This document shows, piece by piece, positions 55,454 to 64,000 of a DNA stretch of 64,000 bases (positions are counted from its first letter, which is position 1; each line of letters starts with the position of its first letter). The translations under genes and the position numbers were made by a program. Origin of the DNA: a bacterium (GTDB lineage Bacteria; Pseudomonadota; Alphaproteobacteria; Acetobacterales; Acetobacteraceae); assembly GCA_026224825.1 (NCBI GenBank), contig JAMFRO010000106.1, positions 1-64,000 of the forward strand, in the 5' to 3' direction. A model generated the notes under the pieces. It had not been told where the DNA came from. It saw nothing but the letters and a program-made list of their open reading frames with translations, and did not search any database.

Positions 55454-58396
55454 ATGGAACGAAGTGCATTTCGGTTTTTGTTACAGGAAGGAAATCGACC
55501 CTTTCGTTCTTCCCGATGCTATATCGAAGCGGATCCGAAAGTGGACAATCGCAAGCAGTGGGTGCTTCATCTCGCCCCACCCGAAGGCGCGGAGTGGGTC
55601 TATGAGATTGATGACATCAAAGCCTGGATGCTGCATGGCCAGCCCGTCCGGCAAATTATTTTCGATCGCTCCAGTCTTAACCCGCGCTTTCGGGACCTAG
55701 ACCGAGATACGATTTTCCGCGAATATCTTCGGCAGATTGTCGAACTGATTCCGCCGTCGTACCAGGCCCGACGCAAGTACGCGCTGATGCCGTCAATTTC
55801 GAACGACAAATCCAGAATTCGCTATAAAGAGGCAGTAGAGGCGGCCATTCCGGAGGTGACGGTTCTTCCGGAACCAGAGATGGTCGCTGAGTATTTCCGC
55901 CTTCTTGAGCGTAGTTTGGAACTGGAGCCTCGAAGAAACAATGTCATCCTGGTTGTCGACACAGGTGCCTCGACAGCCAATATGACTCTGATCCTATCCC
56001 GGCGAGACGGCAAAATCGTCGGAGTCGATTCGAAAGGTGCCCAACGCGATCTGCGGCTCCGTGCTTTGCGCGGCGATAGCGCCGGCATCGCCGGCCACTG
56101 GGTGAATCTGCGTCTGGCGAAGCTCCTAGGCGCTGATACGCCCGATGCATCTTTCCTGCGCAAGATTGAACAGGCCAAGATCGAGGTAAGCCTTGGCAAA
56201 CTCGATGGCTCGCCCGTCTTATCTGCGGCGGGCGCGCCGTTAGGGACGATCGATAGGACTATGCTCGGATCGGTCACAAGCGAGCTCTGGAGCGAACTTC
56301 AGCCGCTATTCGAGAGCCTATGCGAACGGCTGTACGAGAATCAGACGTCGTCGGAAAATGCGAAGTTGAAAAGCGAAGAGCGACTCCATGACCTGAATGT
56401 GAACGGGCCAAGCGACGCTCATCGGCTGATCGACACGATCCTCCTCGCTGGTGGGACCAGTCTCCTTCCGGGATTCGAGGGAAGGATGCTGGCCTCGATT
56501 TTCCCCGATGGCCATCGCCCGAAAGTGCTCCATGTCGGGGACGCCTTCCCCATCGCCGCCGCCGCCGGAGCGCTCGCGCACATCCTGCATAATTACGAGC
56601 CATCGAGGCTTCGCGAATCGGGCGAGGCCAGCAGCGAGGTCTTCGCTGCGCCGCTAGAGGCTACACTGCCCTATCCGGTGCTCCTGGGTATCAAGGACGC
56701 GCAACAGCGCGAGCAATATGTCACGCTGCTGGATCCGAGCGACCCGTTCGTCGATGACGGTGGGAGGCGCCCGATCCAAGGCCTGCCGCTTCTAGCCGAA
56801 GGGGCAGAACCCAAGGCTCGTCTCCTGCCCGGCACTGAGGCGGCGGGTGGTTCACGCCGCGGCCGGCCATTCAAGTCCATTCTCGTTAAGCAGGCCCCGG
56901 GCAAGATGGAACTAGACTGGGATCCCTCCCGCGAGAAGGCGATCGTCTCGTCTTCGCAGGTCGAGCGGACGGGGCATCTCTGGATCGAAGTCAGAAAATT
57001 GCTCGGGAGGGCCGAACCGGCGCTTAACCCCTATGAGGGCGATCTGCTGCCTGATGCGCTAGCGGTGGATGGCGCCGAAGACGTCATTGTCGACCTCGGC
57101 ATGTCAAAGATCGTCGCGGTCACGGCCGATCGGGGCTGGATCTCGAAGAACGAACTGGACCGGATTGTGCGTGGCGAGGAACCGGTCGAGACGCTTGTAA
57201 CTGGCGAAACTCAGCCGTTGGCCGTTGGTGAATCTCGTCCCGAAATACCCATTGCCCAGCAGGAGGGGGAGGAAATTCTGATCGGCTTGCCTGAGGCGGA
57301 CCAGCCCGGCGGCTTTGGGACGGCTGGAGAGACTAAAGCAACTGAGGCGGCTGCGGATATTCCAACAGTCTTTCTTCCGCAGGCGAGGGAGGAACGGGAT
57401 ACCCTTACCGGCTGGGAAATCCGCGTTCCGGAGACCGAATTCGCGCAGGCGCTGACTGATCTGAGAGATGAAATCCATGCGCGCGCTCCTCAGATAATAT
57501 TTGATGATGTAGTCGTAGCGTTGCTCGGTTTGGCTGTCCGTCCGATCGTTCTTTTGGCAGGGCCGCCCGGATGTGGAAAGTCAACGATCGTGCGCTTCAT
57601 CGCACAGATCCTCGGCAAGAGCAGGGGTAAAAACTTTCACGACGTCGCCGTTCAGGCGCATTGGTCTGACGACGGTGTGCTATTCGGCCAGGATGGCATT
57701 TTGCGCGCACTTATCGCCGACGATGAAACCGCCCATTTGGTGCTTTTGGATGAGTTCAATCTGACCCGGCCGGAGTATTATCTGTCACGCCTTTTTCATG
57801 CGCTGGATAACAATACCGGGGCGATCTCACCGGGTCAGAAGCTAGCTTCGTGCCGGGTTATGGGGACCCTCAATATTGATGAGTCCTCGCGTGTTCCATC
57901 GCCCAAAGTCATCGACCGCTGTTTTCTGCTCGAACTGCCACAGATTTCCTGGAACGCAGAGGGGTTACCACCACTGTCCGATCTCGGCGGCCTGACGCAT
58001 CTTTTGGGGCTGCCCGAGGTCTCTCTCAATGGTGCGAGCAGCGACGAGCGCATCAATTCCGTCCTACAAGCCCTGCATACCGCCGTTCACGAGCATGATC
58101 TGCGCCTCGACCTTCTGCCCTCACGCCGTGTCCTGTCCGATATCAAGGCGCTGCTGAGCCTGCATAATGGCCTCGACTTGCAGGCTCGCAATCTGTTGGA
58201 CCGCAGTGAGCTGGTTGATCGTCTTCTGGCGAGCCGGGTTCTTGTTAAGCTGTCAGGCGCTTTCGATCAGATCAGCCCCGCCCTCGACGCGCTCGGTAAA
58301 GTGGTCGAGGGCGTCGAGGAACTGCCGAGAACGCGCCGCCGCATTAATCTGGCCCGCCAACAGGCTCGGCTCGGCTTTGTATCGCCGTGGCAGTAG
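55454..58396 (+). CDS. fusion of Hsp70/actin-like ATPase and McrB-like AAA+ NTPase
   Basis: N-terminal actin-fold: VILVVDTGASTANMTLILSRRDGKIVGVDSKG...IDTILLAGGTSLLPGFEGRMLASIF...GDAFPIAAAAGAL. C-terminal AAA+: IVLLAGPPGCGKSTIVRFIAQILG...AHLVLLDEFNLTRPEYYLSRLFHALD...VMGTLNIDESSRVPSPKVIDRC (McrB-like Walker A, B and sensor). ORF opens at 55202; MERSAF (55454) is the preferred start, uncertain. Confidence 0.82.
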   Translation: MERSAFRFLLQEGNRPFRSSRCYIEADPKVDNRKQWVLHLAPPEGAEWVYEIDDIKAWMLHGQPVRQIIFDRSSLNPRFRDLDRDTIFREYLRQIVELIPPSYQARRKYALMPSISNDKSRIRYKEAVEAAIPEVTVLPEPEMVAEYFRLLERSLELEPRRNNVILVVDTGASTANMTLILSRRDGKIVGVDSKGAQRDLRLRALRGDSAGIAGHWVNLRLAKLLGADTPDASFLRKIEQAKIEVSLGKLDGSPVLSAAGAPLGTIDRTMLGSVTSELWSELQPLFESLCERLYENQTSSENAKLKSEERLHDLNVNGPSDAHRLIDTILLAGGTSLLPGFEGRMLASIFPDGHRPKVLHVGDAFPIAAAAGALAHILHNYEPSRLRESGEASSEVFAAPLEATLPYPVLLGIKDAQQREQYVTLLDPSDPFVDDGGRRPIQGLPLLAEGAEPKARLLPGTEAAGGSRRGRPFKSILVKQAPGKMELDWDPSREKAIVSSSQVERTGHLWIEVRKLLGRAEPALNPYEGDLLPDALAVDGAEDVIVDLGMSKIVAVTADRGWISKNELDRIVRGEEPVETLVTGETQPLAVGESRPEIPIAQQEGEEILIGLPEADQPGGFGTAGETKATEAAADIPTVFLPQAREERDTLTGWEIRVPETEFAQALTDLRDEIHARAPQIIFDDVVVALLGLAVRPIVLLAGPPGCGKSTIVRFIAQILGKSRGKNFHDVAVQAHWSDDGVLFGQDGILRALIADDETAHLVLLDEFNLTRPEYYLSRLFHALDNNTGAISPGQKLASCRVMGTLNIDESSRVPSPKVIDRCFLLELPQISWNAEGLPPLSDLGGLTHLLGLPEVSLNGASSDERINSVLQALHTAVHEHDLRLDLLPSRRVLSDIKALLSLHNGLDLQARNLLDRSELVDRLLASRVLVKLSGAFDQISPALDALGKVVEGVEELPRTRRRINLARQQARLGFVSPWQ

Positions 58397-60024
58397 AGCA
58401 TGCAGTTATCGAAGCCGTCCGCGTCACGGATGGGGATGGCGTCACAATCGAATATCCCTGGGATCCGAATATCTGTTATCCGGTCCGCGATGACCGGCCC
58501 TACCTCGATTTCCTGACCCGAGGGCGCAAGGCGGAGGCCTTCAAGTCCGAGGCCGAGCACATCGACGTGAAGATCAAGGAGCTTCCCGGCCCGTTGGAAG
58601 ATGGGACGCAATGGCAAAGATGGGATTTTGAGGCGGAAGTCGCGAGGCGACGGCGATTCGGCGAGATCAGTCTCAAGCTTAGGGTCCCGAAGGACTGCGT
58701 GCTGCGCTGCTATGTCTATCCGACATTGTTGCTCTCATTTCGTGATGTTGTGGTGATGGTGGAGGAGATCAAAGAGGAGCTCGGGATCGAGGCTGCATGG
58801 GACCTACAGACCAACCGCCGTGACAAGTCATGGAGCCGGACCACTAGCGGCGCCCGGTCGCATGTGCCGACCGAGATGATCAAGCATGTCGAGGAGGAGC
58901 TCCGGGCCGCCGATTCGATACGGCGTACGCCTTTCGAGGAACTCGCGTTGCCATTGTGGCGCGATGCTCCGCTTGCGGAGAATGCTGTAGTCTCACACTG
59001 GGCTGCGCGCAGATATGGGCAGGTTCGCAATTTGGCTGAGACGGCCGCGCAGGCCCTTGCCGCGCTGGAAGCCCGTAGCCGTCGAAAGAATCCCGGCAAC
59101 CGCCAGACCATTATCGACAGCGAGGCGAAGCGGCTTGGCGGGATCGTGAATCAATTGCTCGGCTTGAGAAGCAATTTGGCCTGTCTCATAACGGATGCCG
59201 AACTCGCTACACCCATCTACCCGAGCCCGCTCTTCCAGCGTGACCACAAGCTCCGTCTGCTCTTGCGGGTCTTTGCGCCCTCGGCGGCCCAGGCCCTTTC
59301 GGACATGGAATCGGCTCGATCACATTATCCGCCCATTTTTCTGAATGATTTGTGGGAGCTTTGGGGTGCGGTATGGCTCGCGAAAGAGTTGCGTCGGCGC
59401 GGCTTTTCAGGGTTGTCTTCGATGGAACGAGTCGAGACCATCAATCGGTGCAGCTGGCGTTTGGTGAAAGACGAGATCATGGTCGAGCTCGACTTCGAGG
59501 CTGAACCCACCCTCGTCGACTATGACCAGCTTCCACCTGTCTATGAGCGCTCTATTTCAACTATGGAATGGGTTGCGCAAAACCAGGAGCTTGACGAGGA
59601 GCGTCCTTTTTTTGGACTCGAGATGCGTTGCTCTCCAGATTATCTGCTTCGAATTACCACGCCACGGCGAAAGGTGCTAATGGTGGGAGATGCCTGCCTC
59701 GCCAGCCCGAAGCATCACGGCAAGAAACAGGATAAATCCGATACGAAGCCGCATGTCGTAGAGATGTATCGGCAGACGATCGGTTGGTCGGTCGAAGGTG
59801 AGGTTGTAGGCTGCCATCCTCTTGGTGGATTCGTTCTCTATCCACCGCCAGTCGAAGCATGGAAGGATTTCGAGCGACTGCCCGCGGCTAGCGATTGCAC
59901 ACTTCTGTGTCCGCGCCCTGGCGGTGATCTCGAGTCAAGCCGTCGGCTAGAGCAGTTGTTGGCACGCATAGTTCCTGAATTCGACGATGACAACGGTTCG
60001 ACCGTGCGTCACGTGGATGACTGA
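58387..60024 (+). CDS. DUF2357/McrC-like protein with degenerate PD-(D/E)XK motif
   Basis: RFGEISLKLRVPKDCVLRCYVYPTLLLSFRDVVVMVEEIKEELG (DUF2357-like) and C-terminal 'CSPDYLLRITTPRRKVLMVGDACLAS', where PD-DxK nucleases would have D-A-K. GTG start overlaps the upstream gene by 10 nt. Confidence 0.65.
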   Translation: MAVEHAVIEAVRVTDGDGVTIEYPWDPNICYPVRDDRPYLDFLTRGRKAEAFKSEAEHIDVKIKELPGPLEDGTQWQRWDFEAEVARRRRFGEISLKLRVPKDCVLRCYVYPTLLLSFRDVVVMVEEIKEELGIEAAWDLQTNRRDKSWSRTTSGARSHVPTEMIKHVEEELRAADSIRRTPFEELALPLWRDAPLAENAVVSHWAARRYGQVRNLAETAAQALAALEARSRRKNPGNRQTIIDSEAKRLGGIVNQLLGLRSNLACLITDAELATPIYPSPLFQRDHKLRLLLRVFAPSAAQALSDMESARSHYPPIFLNDLWELWGAVWLAKELRRRGFSGLSSMERVETINRCSWRLVKDEIMVELDFEAEPTLVDYDQLPPVYERSISTMEWVAQNQELDEERPFFGLEMRCSPDYLLRITTPRRKVLMVGDACLASPKHHGKKQDKSDTKPHVVEMYRQTIGWSVEGEVVGCHPLGGFVLYPPPVEAWKDFERLPAASDCTLLCPRPGGDLESSRRLEQLLARIVPEFDDDNGSTVRHVDD

Positions 60025-60107
60025 TCCGGCTTTGGTACGGCAGCTTTTTCATCACGGAGCTTAGACTTCGTGTCTCTGATGACGTCGTCGAGCTGCGAAA
60101 TGGCCAC

Positions 60108-60329
60108 TTAAAGATCAGCATAATCGAAGACCGGCCGCGCAAATGACGGCCGCGCCGGTGACGCGACGATCTCGGATTCGGCCAGCTCGGCATACTTGCC
60201 TTCCCGATACGACCGTCTCCGCTGCCGTGCCGGGTCCGGCGGCCACCGCAGCTGCACCGACTCGCGCAACGGTGCTAGCCCAGCCAGCCCGAACAGCCGC
60301 CTTGCCGTGCAATGCGTCACCTTGATCAC
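60108..60329 (-). CDS. small hypothetical ORF
   Basis: 73-aa ORF in the gap between the DUF2357 and ardC-like genes; coding-like composition but no recognised motif. Confidence 0.25.
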   Translation of the reverse strand: MIKVTHCTARRLFGLAGLAPLRESVQLRWPPDPARQRRRSYREGKYAELAESEIVASPARPSFARPVFDYADL

Positions 60330-60521
60330 GATCCCCTCAGCTGAATGTAAGCGTCCCTATGAGGGGGCAGCTGCCCCCGGCAGGGGCAAGGGTTCGTCGC
60401 TTCGCTCCCGGCGCCGGCGTATCCCCAGCCTTCGGTCGCAGCGCTCCCTGCCAGGCTGGGTGATCCCCCTCACCGGCGCCGCCCTTGCCTCTGCCGCCCC
60501 CGCCCTCGCCGGGAGGCGTTC

Positions 60522-60545
60522 CTAAGAAAGCGGCCGCTTTCTTAG
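60522..60545. promoter_or_regulatory. 24-bp perfect palindrome upstream of the ardC-like gene
   Basis: CTAAGAAAGCGG|CCGCTTTCTTAG read directly; lies 40 nt upstream of the ATG at 60585. Confidence 0.6.
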
Positions 60546-60584
60546 AGATCATTCAGGAAAGCCCTCCCGCATCGGAGAGCCATC

Positions 60585-61508
60585 ATGAAAAGCCAGGATT
60601 TATGCGAGCAGATTACAGCCTCGATCATCGCAGAGCTTGAGAAGGGCGTTATGCCCTGGACGAAGCCTTGGGCCGGTTCAGGCGGGCCGGTGATGCCGAG
60701 GCGTCACGCAGGGGCGCGGTATCGGGGGATCAATGTCCTAATCTTGTGGGGGGCAGCTGAAGCGGCCGGTTATCGCTCGCCGCATTGGATGACCTTTAAA
60801 CAGGCTTTGGAATATGGCGCTTGCGTGAAGAAGGGCGAGAAAAGCACTCAGATCGTGTTCGCCAACAAGGTGATGCGGTCTAAGGTTAACGATACGGGCG
60901 AGACGGTTGAGAAGAACTTCTCATTCCTAAAGGCCTATTCGGTGTTCAACGCCGAGCAGATCGACAAGCTACCGGGTCGCTTTGCCGTTCCGGCACCAGC
61001 GCCAGCCACGGTTGCCGGTGGGGACCCGAAAGACTGGGAGGCCTATGCGCCGTCATTTGCCTGGTTCGAGGCAATCCCCGCCGAGGTTATCCATCGCGGA
61101 GAGCGGGCGGTGTTTATCCCAAGCCAGAACCGGATCGAATTGCCGCCGCGTGACGTGTTCTTTTCACCTGAGGCTTATTTTTCTACCCGTGCACATGAGA
61201 CGATCCATTGGACGAAGACCGAGAAGCGCCTGAACCGCGACTTTGGCGCCGCCCGCTTTGGCGATGAAGGTTATGCGATGGAGGAGCTTGTCGCCGAGCT
61301 AGGTGCAGCATTCACCATGGCCGAGATCGGCCACCAACCAGCCATCCGCGAAGACCATGCGCCTTACATCGCCGAGTGGCTGAAGGTCCTCAAGCGGGAC
61401 AACAAAGCCATTCTGACGGCGGCGGCAAAGGCCAGCGACGCTCTCGATTATCTCGAATGGTTTCAACCCAGCGCTTCCGGCCAACAGGCTGAAGCTGAGG
61501 CGGCATGA
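60585..61508 (+). CDS. ArdC-like antirestriction / zincin-like metallopeptidase (DUF1738)
   Basis: LCEQITASIIAELEKGVMPWTKPW...GINVLILWGAAEAAGYRSPHWMTFKQALEYGACVKKGEKSTQIVF...STRAHETIHWTKTEKRLNR (HExxH)...YAMEELVAELGAAF. Confidence 0.93.
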   Translation: MKSQDLCEQITASIIAELEKGVMPWTKPWAGSGGPVMPRRHAGARYRGINVLILWGAAEAAGYRSPHWMTFKQALEYGACVKKGEKSTQIVFANKVMRSKVNDTGETVEKNFSFLKAYSVFNAEQIDKLPGRFAVPAPAPATVAGGDPKDWEAYAPSFAWFEAIPAEVIHRGERAVFIPSQNRIELPPRDVFFSPEAYFSTRAHETIHWTKTEKRLNRDFGAARFGDEGYAMEELVAELGAAFTMAEIGHQPAIREDHAPYIAEWLKVLKRDNKAILTAAAKASDALDYLEWFQPSASGQQAEAEAA

Positions 61509-61555
61509 CGCGCCGTCTGACAACACGTGCGGCAACATCTAGGAGACATTTTACC

Positions 61556-63550
61556 ATGACCTGCGAAATTGCAACAAATGAAGTCATTATGATCCCGTTG
61601 AACAAGCTGATTGCCAGTGATTTGAACGCGCGCAAAACCGCTTCCCCGGAGGGGGGCGCGGAGTTGAAAGCATCGCTGCTTGCCTTTGGTGTGTTGGAAA
61701 ACTTGATCGTTTATGATGCGGGCAAGCAGAAGTTCGCGGTGGCAGCCGGGGAACGGCGGCGCACCGTCTTGAAGGCGCTGGCCAAGGACAAGACAATTCG
61801 CGGCGATTTTCCGGTGCCGTGCATTGTGCGGTCGGAGGACGAGGCTGTAGAATTGAGCCTCGCGGAAAACATCGTTCGGGTTGCCATGCACCCGCTGGAT
61901 CAGTTTGCGGCATTTGCTGCGCTGATCGATGAGGGCAAGAGCGTGGAGGATGTCGCGGCGCGCTTTGGCATCACGCCCGGTATTGTGACGCGGCGGATGA
62001 AACTGGCGCGTGTCGCGCCGGTGGTTTTGGAGGCGTTCCGGGAGCAGGCAATCACGCTGGAGGCCGTGATGGGCTTTGCAGTGAGTGATGACCATGCCGA
62101 GCAGGGACGGGTCTATGCAGAAATCGTCAGCCGGGGCGGGGCGTTCACACGCCAGTATATCGTGCGGATGCTTACGCATCAGAAGGTGGCGACGGATGAC
62201 GAGCGCTTTTTATATATAGGTGAAGAAGCATATATTTTGGCGGGTGGGACTATCAGCCGTGATCTGTTCGATGAAGAAGGCGGCGGCTATGCCGATGACA
62301 GCGCATTGTTGGATCGGCTGGTGCTGGAGAACCTTACCGTTGGAGCACCAGCATATTTGAGTGAAGGGTGGAAATGGGTGGAGCCGGTGCTTGCCGTGTC
62401 GTTTGAGACGAAGCGCGGCTATGCCCGGATTAGTCCGCGTCATTACCCGCTCAGCGCCGAGAATTCTGCACGGCAGGCCGCACTTGCCACCCAATTGGAT
62501 GAGATTGCGGAGCAGACCAACAACCAGGAACCGGAAGACGGGCCGCTGGCTGAGAGCTATCTGCGTATCCAGGCGGAATTGCAGGATTTTGAGGCGCGGG
62601 AATATGTTTTTGCCCCGACGGAAATGGTGCTTGCCGGGGGATGGTTGACGCTGGATCGGGATGGTCACCCAAGCGCCGAGCTGGGTTATGTGCGGCGTGA
62701 TGATCTGGAGGCTTTGGATAGTCTGCGCCGGGCAGCTTTGCCGTCCCAGCCTGAGGCGGATGAAGACGAGAGCAATGATACGGGTGAGGGGGTGGCCAGC
62801 ATTGATGAGAATGCGGACGATGACGATGCGACCGGACATGATGATCTGGGGGAGTCACCCTCCACGCAAGGGGGCGGGTTGTCCGATGCTTTGCTGACTG
62901 ACCTGCATGCTGCAAGGACCGTGGCGCTGCGCCTTGAGTTGATGGACACCCCCGAAATTGCTTTGCGGACCATCGCGCACAGCCTCGCGGGGAGCTTAAT
63001 CCTAAACGAGACCAGCGTTCTTACTGTGATAGCGCGGGAAATCCATATCTCCGCAATATCACAGGTGTTTTGCCCGCGCGACGATGGGTTGGGTAATCGC
63101 GTCGGGCGCTGGCGGACACGATTGTCCGAAGGCAAGCGCGGACTTTGGCATGCCGTTATGGCACTTGATGCGTCGGAGCTGCTGGATTTGATCGCGGTTT
63201 GCGCGGCGCTGTCCGTGGATGCCACTCACTCCAAGACCAGTGCGTATGACAACCGGCGGCGGATGGGCCATGCTGACCAGCTTGCCGAGACGCTCGGGCT
63301 CGATATGTCGAGATATTGGACGCCGACAGCGGGGAGTTATTTTGGACGGGTGAGCAAGAAGGCAATATGCATTGCGGTTGCCGAGGCGGCGGGGGAGGGG
63401 ATCGCATTCCGTATCCAGGACCTGAAAAAGCCGATTATGGCTGCGGAGGCTGAGACCATTGCGGCTAAGACCGGATGGCTGCCAGCTGTATTGAGAACGA
63501 AGGGTGTTCCAGTCGATCACACCGCGACGGAAGCATTAGCTGCAGAGTAG
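61556..63550 (+). CDS. large plasmid-type ParB/RepB/Spo0J-family protein
   Basis: IPLNKLIASDLNARKTASPEGGAELKASLLAFGVLENLIVYDAGKQKFAVAAGERRRTVLKAL...EAVELSLAENIVRVAMHPLDQFAAFAALIDEGKSVEDVAARFGITPGIVTRRMKLARVAP. Start with SD (AGGAGAC) at 61556. Confidence 0.9.
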   Translation: MTCEIATNEVIMIPLNKLIASDLNARKTASPEGGAELKASLLAFGVLENLIVYDAGKQKFAVAAGERRRTVLKALAKDKTIRGDFPVPCIVRSEDEAVELSLAENIVRVAMHPLDQFAAFAALIDEGKSVEDVAARFGITPGIVTRRMKLARVAPVVLEAFREQAITLEAVMGFAVSDDHAEQGRVYAEIVSRGGAFTRQYIVRMLTHQKVATDDERFLYIGEEAYILAGGTISRDLFDEEGGGYADDSALLDRLVLENLTVGAPAYLSEGWKWVEPVLAVSFETKRGYARISPRHYPLSAENSARQAALATQLDEIAEQTNNQEPEDGPLAESYLRIQAELQDFEAREYVFAPTEMVLAGGWLTLDRDGHPSAELGYVRRDDLEALDSLRRAALPSQPEADEDESNDTGEGVASIDENADDDDATGHDDLGESPSTQGGGLSDALLTDLHAARTVALRLELMDTPEIALRTIAHSLAGSLILNETSVLTVIAREIHISAISQVFCPRDDGLGNRVGRWRTRLSEGKRGLWHAVMALDASELLDLIAVCAALSVDATHSKTSAYDNRRRMGHADQLAETLGLDMSRYWTPTAGSYFGRVSKKAICIAVAEAAGEGIAFRIQDLKKPIMAAEAETIAAKTGWLPAVLRTKGVPVDHTATEALAAE

Positions 63551-63572
63551 CGGCGTCGCTCCTCTGGCTCTG

Positions 63573-63600
63573 GGCCACCCTTCGGGGTGGCCTTCTTTTT
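63573..63600 (+). terminator. rho-independent terminator downstream of the parB-like gene
   Basis: GGCCACCC-TTCG-GGGTGGCC followed by TTCTTTTT. Confidence 0.9.
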
Positions 63601-64000
63601 GCTCGGGCATTCGTGAGTTTGACGAGAGGCATCAGCGTTTGAACAATGGTCGAAAACATAATTTTTACCGCGCTCCGCGCGGCCATTGTTATCAATTAGG
63701 CAAGGGTCAATTTTTCGATTTCGCCTCGTTGTACCCGCGACACCTTGAGACACATGTTAGATGATCGTGAACTACACAAGAGGTCGTCAGGCTCGCCGAA
63801 GCGTCCGATACTTCGTTCGACAGGATCAAGAGTGGGGGTTGCGGCCTACGAGCGAGGTCTTGAAATAGCCGGGCTGATATCATCGATGGCTGGAGTTGAT
63901 GTTTCTGGCTGCAGGCTTTGGTGGCTTTCCCCAACCCCGCAAAACTTCCATTGGCGCATTGCGTCTTAAAGGCCTGCGTGGTCGGAGTTCGGGTTTTAAT

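Larger units (their letters stand above)
49530..64000. mobile_element. integrated genomic island / integrative plasmid-like element (right end outside window)
   Basis: tRNA-fMet 3' fragment, adjacent integrase, defence-type gene cluster, ArdC and plasmid ParB genes. The right attachment site is not seen. Confidence 0.75.

Overview
GC-rich proteobacterial DNA; the gene content suggests an acetic-acid-bacterium-type alphaproteobacterium, but that is inference. (1) 1-29 kb: a remodelled exopolysaccharide (EPS) locus. It has an IS5-like transposase end, a collapsed acyltransferase, two GH16 glycanases, a Wza/GumB-type export protein, a GumC-type co-polymerase, a sugar-phosphate transferase, a triple-domain glycosyltransferase, a DegT aminotransferase, an O-antigen-ligase-like polymerase, a flippase and an ECF sigma factor, and it ends in a decayed phosphoglucomutase remnant. 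(2) 29-35 kb: a phosphoketolase / class I aldolase / histidine phosphatase / PRC-barrel operon. (3) 35.5-39.8 kb: a 1432-aa CheB-CheR-PAS-histidine kinase-REC-REC-LuxR fusion. (4) 40.9-44.4 kb: a translationally coupled cassette of a YqcI/YcgG (GntA-like) N-hydroxylase family protein, a DUF1989 protein, an ATP-grasp ligase and an HpnL-like membrane protein. (5) 44.7-49.2 kb: a LysR-flanked catabolic cluster. (6) 49.5-64 kb: an integrated element beginning at a 3' half tRNA-fMet fragment next to a tyrosine recombinase. It carries two divergent putative conflict systems. One is a Lamassu/ABC-3C-like trio (Cap4/DUF4297-like nuclease, middle component, SMC ATPase). The other is an unusual two-gene module: a single protein joining an Hsp70/actin-like ATPase to a McrB-like AAA+ GTPase/ATPase, followed by a DUF2357/McrC-like protein whose nuclease motif looks degenerate. 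ArdC-like and plasmid ParB-like genes follow. The Hsp70-McrB/DUF2357 module and the N-hydroxylase cassette are the best candidates for poorly described systems. All calls come from reading motifs; no searches were run.
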